64,000 nt of DNA from NCBI GenBank assembly GCA_028829895.1, contig CM054177.1, positions 40,421,564 through 40,485,563 on the forward strand. Direction: 5' to 3'. The position numbers and the translations under genes were made by a program. The stretch is from Sinotaia quadrata (Eukaryota > Mollusca > Gastropoda > Architaenioglossa > Viviparidae). Below are positions 45,177 to 59,200 of this stretch, piece after piece. Numbering within the stretch: the first letter of the stretch is position 1; every line of letters starts with the position of its first letter. The notes beneath the pieces are model-generated. The model had not been told where the DNA came from. It worked only from the letters and a program-made list of their open reading frames with translations, and did no database searches.

Positions 45177-46562
45177 GGCTTGTTATAGGAGAAGGATGGT
45201 TTTTCTGTGTTGATTTAGGAGAGGAATGATGTATATTATTAGTTGTATGTAACATTTCATCTGATTTAAGTGACTCAAAGCAGCATTTGTCTAATAACAA
45301 TTATATCTCTAGTTTGATATAACTATTAGATATATTTGTGAGGTATACAAGTGAATTTATTGTATTAGCTGTGTAAAAGTATTGTTGTTTAAGGTATTAT
45401 CATTGTATAGGTATTAAGGACCTAAACAGCAATATTTGCACAAGGTTATTATATTGTTTCCATGGAATACAAGAGTTTGCATAAGCTGAGGAATCATATC
45501 AAGGATGAAAAGACAGGATTTAAAAGAGAAAACAAAGAGAAAAAATAATCAGTGTGTGAGAGAAATAAGCATTTGTTAAATGCAAAATACAATTATATAA
45601 AACAACTGTCTCTAATGCACATATGCTGGAGAGACATAGTAGAGATTATACAGATAATAAGCAAGTTTTAAAAATCTCATCAAAGCATAAGGAACAAAAA
45701 TTATATCATTTATTTAATCTACTTTAGCTAAAACTTCACTTCAAAGTTTAAATATGCATTCCTATATTCCTATTAAACTGCATAATAAATTGTCTCTTAT
45801 TTGTAACACACATATAAATATAAAAAATAAAAAGTATTTTATTACTTTAAAGAATGTAATATTTTAGTTTAAATAACAGTTCATTTGTAACTTTTATAAA
45901 TTAATAATTGATTTATTAATGGACATTCAAATTGATTGTCTGTTGTACACCATATCTCCCTTTTTGTCCATGGATACTTTCTTGATATTTTATTTTTGAC
46001 TTCCATAATTTGTGGTAAATATAAAAGAAAATAACTGTATTAAACACAACAACAAAACAAAAATAGCAGAAAAAACTATGACCAAGAAAACATCATTTTT
46101 AGATTGGATAAATTTATTGATGAAAATCAATCATGCTGATAACACTACTATTTGTAAAATCTATTAAAATAAAGATTATAATTTATATTATTTTATCCTT
46201 CATGAATAATTTTATGCTTTGTGTATGACTATTTTGTATACCCATAATCCAGTAAGGCAATATCAAACATAGCGATTTATTTTACTTGCTTACACTATTA
46301 TTTACAATGTCAAAAATAGTTTACTTATTTAGTTATACAATACATACATATAAATACCATACACATACTTGAAAGTATTTATAATTCTGTATTAAATAAA
46401 AACTAGTAAACAGGATTTTGTTTTTAAATTTTCACTATTGTCTAACATTGTTATTCTGAAGGAATTTTTAATAGTCAAAATGAAACAGATGATGATGTGA
46501 ATTTATCAGTCTGTTTTAGATGAATGGATTTAGTATCCTGGGAGAGAGAACATTTCTGGTTG

Positions 46563-47216
46563 TCACTCGATCAAGCAGTTGTCAATATGACTATTGATGT
46601 CCTCGTTCCTAGTACCCAACTTAAATTCTATGTTACAGACAGGACACATCTCAGCACGCAGGGCTACTTGAAGCTTAGAATCAGATGATGCCATTTTGAC
46701 CTGCTTAGGCTTCAAGGAAGTGGCTGGCACTGATAATTTCTTTCTTTTTCCTTGCCTTAATGATAACACTCTTTCATCTACTGGGGACTTTAACTGTTTT
46801 TTCACCACTTGGAAATCATTTTGTGAACTGTCATGTTTACTCTCACAAATTTTGCTGTCACCTTGGTCAGGGCATTTATGCTTATCCTCCACAGGTTTTT
46901 GAATCATGGTGTAACTGGCATTTGCTCTGGTAAAAAGTGAAGTTGGATTATCTTTAACTCTTTCTTTCTTCTTGTCTTCAGTACCATCTATGCCAGATCC
47001 AGAAGCTGTATTTGAGAAAGTTTTTGGTTTAAAGAAACTTTTGATGGTAACTGGAGGACGCAGTATCTGACGTCGCATTTTTTCATTTACTGGAGTGACA
47101 TTCTCCACTTCAGCTTGGCTCTGTACATAAGCCTTGTCTTTTGACAGTGTGGGCAAAGAAGTTGTGAGTTCTGATGGCTGTTGTACAACTGAGGCCAACT
47201 GCTTTTGTGTTAGCAC
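46563..47216 (-). CDS. SBNO-like: SBNO-like last exon: disordered tail, PIP-like motif, C-terminal UBZ4 finger
   Basis: 217 codons and TGA. The frame joins exon I in phase 0 at ...caacag|GTGCTAACAC. The tail is Ser/Lys/Gln-rich. At tail residues 56-64 (about 47050-47025) it reads VTIKSFFKP: the Ile-x-x-Phe-Phe spacing of PCNA-interacting boxes, without the usual Gln. The last 27 residues (46646-46566) are CPVCNIEFKLGTRNEDINSH then IDNCLIE, i.e. Cys-x2-Cys...Ile-Asn-x-His-Ile-Asp-x-Cys-Leu, the RAD18/SPRTN-type ubiquitin-binding zinc finger. The SBNO proteins I know end without either. A cassette from an unrelated adjacent gene is the main alternative, but the exon has no start of its own at its acceptor and the splice phase fits. 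Possible ATTAAA poly(A) signal at 46472-46467. Confidence 0.88.
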   Translation of the reverse strand: MLTQKQLASVVQQPSELTTSLPTLSKDKAYVQSQAEVENVTPVNEKMRRQILRPPVTIKSFFKPKTFSNTASGSGIDGTEDKKKERVKDNPTSLFTRANASYTMIQKPVEDKHKCPDQGDSKICESKHDSSQNDFQVVKKQLKSPVDERVLSLRQGKRKKLSVPATSLKPKQVKMASSDSKLQVALRAEMCPVCNIEFKLGTRNEDINSHIDNCLIE

Positions 47217-50200
47217 CTGTTGACAAAGATCAGTGTTAACACATGTTGACAAAGTTCAGTGTTTTAGCACATGTTGAAAAAGGTCAGTGCTAGTGCCTAC
47301 TGAAAAAGACCAGTGCTTGTACCTGTTGACATAAATCAGTGTTGTCAGTATTTGCCCTACTGACACAGATCAGTGATAGTACCTTTTGACAAAGGTCAGT
47401 GTTAGCATCTGTTGATAAAGATCAGTGTTATTGCCCATTGACAAAGGTCAGCAACAAATGGATATCATGCCGGAATATTTGTATCATTAAAAAATAAATT
47501 AAAATGTAAGATTGTTTACAAAACTAAATGCATGCATAGTGTTTAAGTGATAAAATTTTGAGTAGTATAGTAAATTATAACATGCTTAGAAAATAAGATT
47601 ATTTGTTTACAAAGTTGTTTATATGACCATCTCAAAGAAATAAGAGAAAGCAACTAATCTTAAATGTAATATATACACTTCTTTAAGATAACCATTCTAA
47701 AGAGTTCTCCCTAATCAGTTAATTAAAGATAAAGTTTATTGAAAACCAAGATTTCCTCCTAACAGAATTAACTGATTACAATTAAGTAAAATTAAGATAA
47801 TTAATCCAACTGTGATGTCAATGGCAGACATTTTTATATGTTGGTGATTATTATTCAAATTCCAGCCTGAAAAGCCAGATGACTAATAAAAGATCTAGTT
47901 CTAGAACTTTTGGCTTAAATAAAAAAAAAAACAGCAAGAACAATTTTAGCTCTTTTGTATTTTATCTTAAATTTGTGAATTGCATTTGTTATAAGGTTTG
48001 GTTACAATAAGAATTTTGTTCATCATTAACATGGATTTTTTGAGAGCATGAAATTATAGGAAAACACCATGTAGAAATTCACTAAATCAATAAGCAAATG
48101 ATAGTATTTGTTTTAAATAAAGTGTAATACCTCTACATAACCATGAAAACCTAATACCTATACCAGAAAACTTAGTGTGGTATATTCAAAAGCTGATCTA
48201 TGTGGTTAAAAAGACCTTATGTACAAAGGCAAGTCTGTGTATCATTCCAATTTTAGACAATAAATTTAAATTTGAAAACTGAGCTCATTTCTGAAACACT
48301 TTTACAATTTGACAAACATCTTTTGAAATTTTCTTCATACCAATGTGAATAATGTTTTCAAACTGTGATTTTATGGTAAATGAGAAACAGTATCATGTTT
48401 GATTCTGTTACTTGTGTTTCAAATATTTGTATAAATCAGAGATACTGGCTGAAGTTAATGCCTACTTTAAATATCTAAAACTATTTACATACTGTTAAGT
48501 TTCAGATCATTTTAAAAGATTAAGAATTCTAAGGCAAACTATTATTTTGCATTTTCCAATTTTCTATAGCTCTGTAAGGAATGAGTTTTAAGACCTTTTT
48601 ATATTTTTGCTTTCCTGATTTCTAATTTGTTTGGATAAAAAGTTCAGTACTTTATATCATTAAAATAAATGCACAGTCTCAAAATATACACATGAAAAAA
48701 ATTATCTTGAAAATTATTAATAGAAACGATTTAATAAACAAATTAGCCAAGTGTATAGATGGCACAGTTTTTGTTGTGAATGATCTTATGCTGCCTGGTC
48801 TCAAATTTTTCTTTCTCTTTGGCCAAATATGCACATCTGTGATTATTTTGAATTTTATTTATTTTATTTTTTCCAAATGAATCAAATGCATGTGCATACA
48901 CAAACATTTACAAACACATAAAATTTGTGCAATTTTTTTTTTAGAACACAATAAAGTACTTCAGGAAATAATAATAAGATTATCAACGATACTTGACAAA
49001 AGCTAAAGATTATGTGCACATAATATCCTTTAAGTATATTATTATGTCTGAGCAACACAATACTTTGCATGGCATATTATAATATGAACTTCAAACTGAA
49101 ATTATTATTCTAAGTTTATTATATGTCTTAGCAATGCTTTGCAAGGCATTCAATGTGAATTTCAAACTCAAATTATTTGCAAGCTTGTTTCATGTCTTAG
49201 CAATGCTTTGCAAGGCATTCAATGTGAATTTCAAACTCAAATTATTTGCAAGCTTGTTTCATGTCTTAGCAGAACAAAGCTGCGCATGGCTTAATATAAT
49301 TTAAACTTTAAATTCAAACTACATGCTTATTTGTTGTCTGCAATACAACATCAATGCTCGCTAAATTCAAACTAAGGGAAATAATCTAATCATTAAAATA
49401 TTATAACAATTCTGCGCTCCTGCACTAAAAATTCTTCTTTTTTTTGTTAGCCAACAAGTTCAAATATTTTTATGTCAATGAAACTATCAACAAATAAATT
49501 TAGTTAAATTACAACTCCATGCTCTTTAAAGCACTCTCTTGAACTTTCACTTGGAATATGAATGAATGTCTTATATTCCATTAAAAGAATACTAGAAGCA
49601 GTAAATCACCTTTACATTTTCACATTTCAAAGAAGAGAAGAGCGAATTTTCAAGGATAAATAAGAGGTAGTCCCAACCAATTTTTATAATTTGATTCAGG
49701 GAAAAGCAAATGTGTTTACATAATATTATTAGATGATATAAGGCTGTGTTAAAAATTCTAATAGAAAACCTCAAATACTTTATGAAATATGTTCAGCAGA
49801 ATATACAAGTTAGTCATCATCACTTTACAAGATGAATAAATGCTCATTTTTGATACATCTTAAAAATTAAAGTCAATAGTTATGGAATATCAAAGCAAAA
49901 ATTATAATATTAGTATATATTCTAAATGATAAAAAAATGCATAAGTTCTTTTCAGAGAATGTATTATATTTTGAAATGTTCTGTAAGTCAAGTTGCATCA
50001 ACAAATAACTGTATTAAAGTATTAACCTTTGCTACACAAAAATCACCAAATTTGTGCACTAAACACTACTTATTCCTGCAAAAACAACAACGTTGAGACC
50101 ACCTGCAAATAATAATAGCAAAAGAAAACAAAGAAAATAGTCTTTATAAATATATTATCATAAAATACAGCTTCAACTAAGTCAATGTTTTATGTGTGCT

Positions 50201-53200
50201 ATTGGTAAATGGTCAGGCCTTTAATCTGTCCATTGAATATTTATCCTATCCAAACATCCTTTTGTTTAGCTTTACTAAGACAATTTTTTTAAAAAGTGAC
50301 ATTAAGAGCAATGTTTAGCTAAAAATTCAGTTCTATTACCTCTTGTACCCTACACATTCTGTCGTACAGCTTTTGTTCTTTCAGCACTTGTTCTACTACT
50401 GGAATGAGAATCTCAGGGTACCTTACACCCACAATCCGCTCTCCAGAATCTAATGCCACCCGTACCACCCGTACTTGACTCTCATATTTGCTGCAAGCAA
50501 TGTTATAAAAATGAAAAATATTCAGTTAACATGAATGAATAAATAAGTATAGACTATAACTGCATTTTCAATGGACAAAATAATGATAAGCCAACTGACA
50601 GTTATAAAGTAATACTAAATTACTGAATGGAGCATATGTATAATATATAATATGTACTGCTTTAATAGCAGATATATACTACTGATGATAATACATGATA
50701 TGTCCACCCTTGCAGCCTTTCAATGGTTAGTTGTCATAAAGTAGTTATTTATATTGAGTGAATGAACATAATAAATGGTAGCATTTAAAACTGTAACTAA
50801 GCAAACTTGACCAACACAAATACAGAACAGGGGTATAGACATAGTTGGCTGTGAACAAACAAAATCATAAATACCGAGATTACAAATACTCAGATCTACT
50901 GTAAGTGTAGGATAAATGAAAGCAATGTTTAAATAATTTTAACACAGAGTACTATACTATCTACAAGAATGCTACAAAAATGCCTGCAAACCTCAGTCCA
51001 AGCTTAAGAGAATTTCGGTTGAGAGTAGTCTCCAGAACAGACATTAAAGTGGCTATATTACCACAAAGCAAATGTAGGTGATAGCATCGCTTCCCCACTG
51101 CACAATAAAATAATAAAATAAAATACATTTTGTCTGGGTGGTTAAGCTGGATTGAGCAGGTCAAGGATCATAATATTATTTTAATTTTTATCCTACTTTT
51201 TCTGATTTAAGAAAATTATTAATATAATTATACATGGAATAATCTACACTTTCCAGGGTTCACTAACTTTTCTCATGGCAAGTGGTTCTTAGAAAACAAG
51301 GGAGATAATTTCTTAGCAACACTGTCTATTGCCTACTCTTAAATGCATCACAGACATATAATAATAAATGAAGGGAGGCAATTTCTTAGAAACACTGTGC
51401 AAGTCTTAAAAACTACTAAGCAAACAAGGGAAATATTTTAGCATTTAGCTCATTATCCTTTACCTATACTCTATGTATATAAATGTATATAAATGGCAAT
51501 ACCTGAGCAAGTGTTTCTATGTTTGCAATAGTGACCATGCATACAGGCATCCTTGCTTACATCATAATTGCTTTTCCAGCCTTTTTCTGCAACACAACAA
51601 TTCTTAAAACATATTAATTTAGTCTAATACATATTTCTTTTTATGGACATTAAAGAATAAGCCATAAAAATGTCGCCATTTAAATTTAATTACCTTTTAA
51701 AATAATAATGATCAATTTCATATTAAAGCACAAATTTACACAATACAAAAGAAATAAATCATTTTACAAATATGTCAATAAAAATAATGATAAAATGAAA
51801 GATAAACATACTAATTTTTAAAGGTTAAAGGGCTCCAGCTTTGAAATCAATGGATGTTAGAAACAGACATTACATCCCAAATCAGTCAGCTTATTGTCAA
51901 CAGTGGACCAAAAGCCATGCCTAGAGCTGGTTCTCACAAATGGAGGAAAGTAGAGATTCATGTGTGTTATTGAAGCTCTAACATACAACTTTCTGCATCT
52001 GAGTGAACAGCAAAGTCAGCCATGTGACTAATTCTCAATTAACAGGGTGGAAAATAGTGGGATATTAGCCATAGAAAAATAAATATACACCATACTGGAT
52101 CAGTGTTAAACAAAAAGAATCATCTGACACTAAAGGAACAAGCAGCAATGCCAAAATGTAGATTATAGGAAATGCTCCAATAAAAATCTATACACCCCAA
52201 AGGTACCTGAGCAAGATTTGATACTGAACACACCAGCTTGCTCAAAATAAGAAACAGACCACAAACACTGCTATTCCTTGTTTGCAAGGAATGACTCTTT
52301 TAACACTTGTATTAATTAAAATTCACTTTCCTTCAGTAGTTGTACATATTTTACACAGCATTCTATAAATAAAAAAATACAATATTTTAGAGAAGTCAAT
52401 TATAGTTACCACTCTCGTAATTCATTTGATGTATCAATGAACACAAGCAGTTAGCATGTGGAAGTGGGTGTGGTGAAATGTGCGTCTTCAGATTTTAGTT
52501 CATTGATAAGTATATATGTATGGACTCAAGGTCAGCTAGTGGATTCTACTATGTCACAATATGGAATGTGAATGACCAAATATGGGCGTCTCATATCTGG
52601 CTAGCAGTTCCCCATCCTGCCATTCTCCCTTACCCCTCCACCCTTTTGAGTGACCTACATCTTAATAGGTCATAAACAACTATTGCACCACAGGTACGCA
52701 ACTTAGCCAATGGTACTATGCTTCTCATAAAATAATAAAAAGTTTATTAATTAAATATAGAAAAAATGTTTAGAAAATCGGCAATTGCAATTTGCCTAGA
52801 CTCCTTTGACACACAGGAACTCAAGCAAATGTAGAGAATTTGTTTATATTTCCAATCTATCAACTAACATGCAATTTCCAATCTGTCACGTGACACACAA
52901 TAAGGTAATTGGAGAAGCAAAGTTAGAGGATAAAATATTGAAATTACTACTAAACTTACCTCAAAATAAAAATAATTTATTAAATCCAATTTCTGCTTGT
53001 AAATTACCTGCATCTTCCATAGAGATTGGTCTATATTTGTGTAACAAGTCACTCTGCTCTTGATCAAATGGTGACACTCCAGTGCTTGGCCTGTGGAAGA
53101 AACATCTTGCATCTGTGATGTCAGAAATACCAAAATACTGGTTAACATTGCCCTTTCCCCAAATTTTAAGTCACATTATGGATTTACTCAAACAGTCCTT

Positions 53201-56200
53201 CTCTCTCCAAATTTTGAGTAAATGTGACTTATGGATTTACTCAAACAGTCCTTCTCTCCCCAAATTTTGAGTAAATGTGACTTATGGATTTACTCAAACA
53301 GTCCTTCTCTCCCCAAATTTTGAGTAAATGTGACTTATGGATTTACTCAAACAGTCCTTCTCTCTCCTAATTTTAAGTGTTAAATGTGAACTAAACAGTT
53401 CTTCTTTGTACAATCTTTTTATTATCCAATGGTTAAGATTTACAAGAAAAGAATTTATTTTCTAATCACTTTGAATTTGGTATGACAGATTCTGGTCATG
53501 AAAGGCAGCCTTTAGCTTAATGGTGAGTTAACTGATTGATTGAAAGAGAATAGACTTAGAAATATTTCATGCCATTTGCTATTGATAATTTAATTTATAC
53601 TTTTATGTAGAAATGTACTATGTGAGTAGACTATTATTTCTACAAATTGTGAACTATGATGCTTGTATGTAGTATGTTAAATACTTGTCATTGTTTCTAG
53701 TGAACATGTTCATAATATTGTTATGTTGTATTTATTATGCTGTATGCATGTATTGGGTTAATAAATACTGTTGCAGGCAACTGTAAGTTGAGATTTGAAT
53801 GTAATAAAGGATGGAGGTAGGGATGAATAAACTGGAAACTTAGCATTTGTTCTATGATTATATTTTACAGGTAAGAAGCAGCCTTTTGTTTCTACCAGAA
53901 TCTCCTGAGGAGGAGTATTCCAGAACCGTAGTGGCTCTCGAATGGAATTCACAGGAATCAAAGTACAGCAAAATGTTCTTTGATAAGTTCAATGACAATG
54001 TTGGATACACACACCAATGTGGTCCGGTGGAGTACAGCAGTGACTGCAGTCTGAAGCGGATATATGGTAACAAAACAAAAAAAGGTGCACTCCTTTCTGC
54101 AAAAGTAAAATTAAGGCAGTGCTAAATTTCAGGCAATTTCATCTCTTAAACCCTTTTCTCTCTTACATTCATTCTCAACTTACAAATCCTGCAACAATAT
54201 TTATTAGCCCAATAAGCACTCAGCATAAAAAATATAGCATCGATCAAAACTCACAAGTATAATGTACAATGTAATCATATTAGTGAACATAGAAATAATT
54301 GTTCAATTGCATAAGCATTCTCCAATTCAATTAACGAGCAGGTATGAAATATTTCTAAGTACATTCTTTATCAGTCAATTAACTTACCATAAGCTAACAA
54401 TCGCCTTTATGACCAGACTTAAAGTTTTGTCAAAATCAAAGTGATTGGAATATAGAACTTCTTCAACAAAGTAACTTTCGGCCCATCCCCATTGGATGAA
54501 GTTGTTGTGAACAAGTGTGAGACTATTAGTCAGAAAAACTATTCATCCACTTGGAACTGATTTGGATTGCATCAGCAAGTTCTAGCATCTTTTCCACCTC
54601 AGTTGTTTACTGCAACTCTGGCACTTATAAAAATATCATGGTCAGGTCTTGTTAACATTGGCAACAAATATAAGATTAGAAATAGGGATAGGCAAATTTA
54701 CTCTGCCAGTGTCTTTAAATTTTGAATTATTTATAATGACATGGACTAATTTTTTGTACTCTATTCAGTGTAGAAATTTCCATTTTTCAGTATGTATTTT
54801 CAGGGTGCTAGACTGAATGACAAGAACAAAAATCATGAGCAGCCTTTATGGAAATGGCAGATGTGATTTATTTCATCCAATTGGTAGCCATTTTGTAATT
54901 ACAAAAACTGAAGTAGGTAAACATTTCTTTAACTGTATGCTTGGAAAAGGTTCAGAAATCTTTAGAAATATATTTTTCATGTAGGTGAGATAGTTCTATT
55001 AGATAATATACAAAATTGCTTGTATAGAATAATGGTGCTTGTAAAGACAAAACAAATGTATTCTGATGAATGTTAGACTGAAATAAATTTTTTGAACACG
55101 GTTAATTTTAAAAACGTTTTCTGATCCATAAAACATTTTTTTTTTTTAAATAACAAAGAGGAGATAATCAACACAAGCAAACATGTGAAAATCACAAACT
55201 GAATTTTTTTTTTTTTTTTTTAAGGAATTCCTCTGGAGTGTCTGGTTTTAACCAAAAACATGCATTCACTGCAACAGTAACTGTAAATATATGTTGAGCA
55301 ACTGCAATAGAATGATTGTAAATACATCACTCTTGTTCTTACAAAAACTGAATGACTGTAAATACATCATTCTTTATGTTAAGCACTACAATAGAGTGAT
55401 TGTAAATACATCACTCCTGTGCTAACAAAAACTGAATGACTGTAAATACATCATTTAAGCAGTGCAATAGAATGATTGTAAATACACCAGTCTTAATGCT
55501 AATGACTGCAACTGAATGACTGTAAATACATCACTTTTTATGCTAACAACTGCAAGCAGAACAATTGTAAATACATCTTTCTTTATGCAAAGAAAGATTG
55601 CAAATATGCAAACTACTGCAAAAGAAATCTACATGTATCAGTTTATGCATGATGCCATTAAACAACACACTGCTGTGAGAATAAGAGACGGCAAATAAAT
55701 GTCAGTTCTAACTCCTGCATAAATAACTTTTGTGTATCTTTATGCTAGCTTTGTGTATTTTGTCAATTATGCATGAAGCAGCATGTGACATTTCATCATG
55801 GCACCTGATGACAGTAATTTAAAAGAATCATAAATCCTGTTGTTTGAAGTTAGATCTATATAAATATAAATTTTAACAAAATACCGTGCTATTCGAAGAT
55901 GATGAGTAGAGTTTTCTTTGGATGTCACAAGAATGTACATTTTACACCCAAACATGTCTCGCTTTGATACATAAAATCCTGTACATGAGGATAGGTGTTT
56001 GTAGTTATCATAGCGCTGTAATGCTTGCTCCCAGCTCATACCTCGGTCCACTACAAGTTCTATCATTCTAACAGACAAAGCAAACACATAAACAATAAAA
56101 TCATTGTGAGTTTCAGAAAAAAATTACAAAAGCTATTTGAGCAGTTTAAACTGTTAAGTCAGTTTACAATTGTTTTTCTTTCAACAGTGCAATCAGTACG

Positions 56201-59200
56201 AGTTAGAGATGTGATAAGGAAGCTAGTTTCAACAGGTAAGCCAACTTTGGTTACAACATTAGGAATGCATAAGTCGAAGTTAGTATCAAAATATAAATTA
56301 TGAAAGTATGAATCTGAGCATTAAAGTATAAGTTAATCTGACTTAGTATCAAAATGTAAGTTAGTTTATGTCTGAATTAGTATCAAAATGTAAGTTAGTT
56401 TAAGTCTGAATTAGTATCAAAATGTAAGTTAGTTTAAGTCTGAATTAGTATCAAAAGAGAAGTTAGTACAAGTCTTAGTATCAAAAGAGAAATTAGTACA
56501 AGTCTTAGTTTCAAAAGAGAAATTAGTAAAAGTATGAATTACATGTAGTATCAAAAGAGAAGTTAGCACCAGCCTGAGTTAGTGTCAAAAGAGAAGTTAG
56601 TGCAAGTATGAGTTAGTATCAAAAGAGAAATTAACACCAGCCTGAGTTAGTGTCAAAAGAGAAGTTAGTGCAAGTATGAGTTAGTATCAAAAGAGAAATT
56701 AACACCAGCCTGAGTTAGTGTCAAAAGATAAATTAACACCAGCCTGAGTTAGTGTCAAAAGAGAAGTTAGTGCAAGTATGAGTTAGTATCAAAAGAGAAA
56801 TTAGTACAATAGTTAGTTTGAGTAGTATTTAAAGATAGGTTAGTACATTAGTTAGTTTTAAAGGTAAGTTAGTATAGTAGTTAATTTGAGTTAGTATTAA
56901 AAGAAAAGTTAGTACAGTAGTTGGTTTGAGTTAGATAAGTTATTACATTAGTTAGAGTTAGCATTAAAAGAAAAGTTAGTACAGTAGTTGGTTTGAGTTA
57001 GATAAGTTATTACATTAGTTAGAGTTAGCATTAAAAGAAAAGTTAGTACAGTAGTTGGTTTGAGTTAGATAAGTTATTACATTAGTTAGAGTTAGCATTA
57101 AAAGAAAAGTTAGTACAGTAGTTGGTTTGAGTTAGATAAGTTATTACATTAGTTAGAGTTAGCATTAAAAGATAAGTTAGTAGAGTAGTTAGTTTGAGTT
57201 AGAATAAAAAAAAGAAATGAGTATAGTAGTTAGTCTGAGTTAGTATTAACAGAGAAGTTAGTAGAGTAGTTAGTTTTTAGTTAATATCAAAGGGAAAAAG
57301 TACAGTAGCTAGTTTTGAGTTAGTATTGAAAGATAAGTTTGCACAGTAGTAGGCATTGAAAATTTGTACAGAGATTAGTTTTGAGTTAATATTAAAAGTT
57401 TGTAAAGTAGTTAGTATTGAATTTTGTACAGCAGTTAGTTTTGAGTTATTAAGGAAGCCGAAGTTAGCATTCAGGTATGAAATGGTTTAGACTACAGTTT
57501 AAACAAACTGGTGAAGTTTGATTATATTTTCTTTTTAATTTGATTCTTTTATTAGAATGGGTTTGTAATGCATATATTTTTCAAAACTCTTTTATCTTAT
57601 TTAGTTTTGATATATACAGTAGTTAGGGTTCTCAAACTGGTAGAAACAAAAATAAAATAGAGAAAAACATTTGTCATGCTGACAATTATGATCATTTATT
57701 TGTCAAACACTATTAAAACTAATACTTTTCTAAGCTTCTGATGCCCATTGCATATGTTTCATGTAAGGTGAGGGTACCTTGTAATGCCATAACCTTTCTG
57801 CAAGTTCTGGAAAACCTCTTGAGGCTGTCCTACCATTTGTATGGAGGCTGCTGTGATATCTAACAATCCCTCGGTGTACCTTCACATATCACAAAACAAA
57901 ACATTCATTTGATAAAAACAGGCTGGTCAATGCTTTCTTAGAAATCCTCAATAGAATTTACACCCCCAAATAAGTTTTCACTATACAGGCAGATCCATTC
58001 AAAGAGAGCAGGCAAGATCCATTCAAATTTTAAATATCAAATAAAAACAAACCACAATGCAGTCTTGGTTTAAGTTACTTGTACATTAGCCTGAAATCAT
58101 CCAAGTTTGTATTCATTCACAGTTTGACATTATGCAGGGTAATAAAGAGGGTAATGATACTAGAGTTATATACTGTAATTTTTTTAATTTTGATGGTATT
58201 TTTTTCATTAGTATTTAGTTATATCTTCAGTCACCCCTCTCCCCAAACATTTAATAAAAACAAATATTACCATGTGCTGCTTGTAATTCATATGATAATT
58301 ACATGAACAGATGTAAATGGTGATGGCAAAATTTGTCATTCATTTAAAAATATTTATAACCTCCATGAGTTATGTTACATTTGTTACACATGTATATACA
58401 TAGGCATGTGCATACTCACAAATGCATACACACACACACACACATGCACACAGAGTCATGTTAATGCTTGCACATGCACACATACTCACAATCTCTTAAT
58501 TACAAAATGTTATTTCATAAAAATGTTTTTAACTTGCCTCCCATCCCTTTTAGCATTCTGTACTAAGATATCCATGATTTCTGTGAAGTAACTGAATATC
58601 TATTAGAAAAAGAAAGAAATACAAGTAACATTAAACTAAATAAATAATGGATAATAAGTACAAAATATCTGTTTTAAAAAAAAAGAAAAGAAATCTTATA
58701 ATGGATAACAATACAAAATACTTATAAGAGAAAAACTTGGCTAACCCAACAAGATGCAAAACCCTGACTTTAATGAGTTCATAAAGGAGATGACAGCAAC
58801 TACTAGTGTTGACCTTCCTATACTATTCATCAATCCTTCTTAGCCCCCCCCCCCTCCAATTAGTATCTCTTGGCTGTCAATGTCAATGTCTCAGATGCCA
58901 GCCTTATTTTATGTGGTAAATGGCAAAGCAGGGAGCAAAGCCTATGAGAAAAACAAGTTCTTCAAGTAGGTAAATATTTGTTCAAGATAAAAAATATCAC
59001 GTTATCAAAAAGGCAAGTGGAGTTAAATGAGTTTGCACTAAATCCCATGTGGAATGAAACAAGCTAGCAACAAGGCAACATATGCTTGTTCCAGTAAGAT
59101 TACAATAATACTTTAAGATTTCTACAGTAGTATTAATCTAGTAATTAAGTCAGGAAAAGACCATGATAAGTATTCATTGTATAAACAAGACATGGCAAAA

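Noticed and set aside
46696..46902. Plus-strand open frame opposite the SBNO-like last exon
   Set aside because: Shadow of the coding exon on the other strand, which has clear protein homology.
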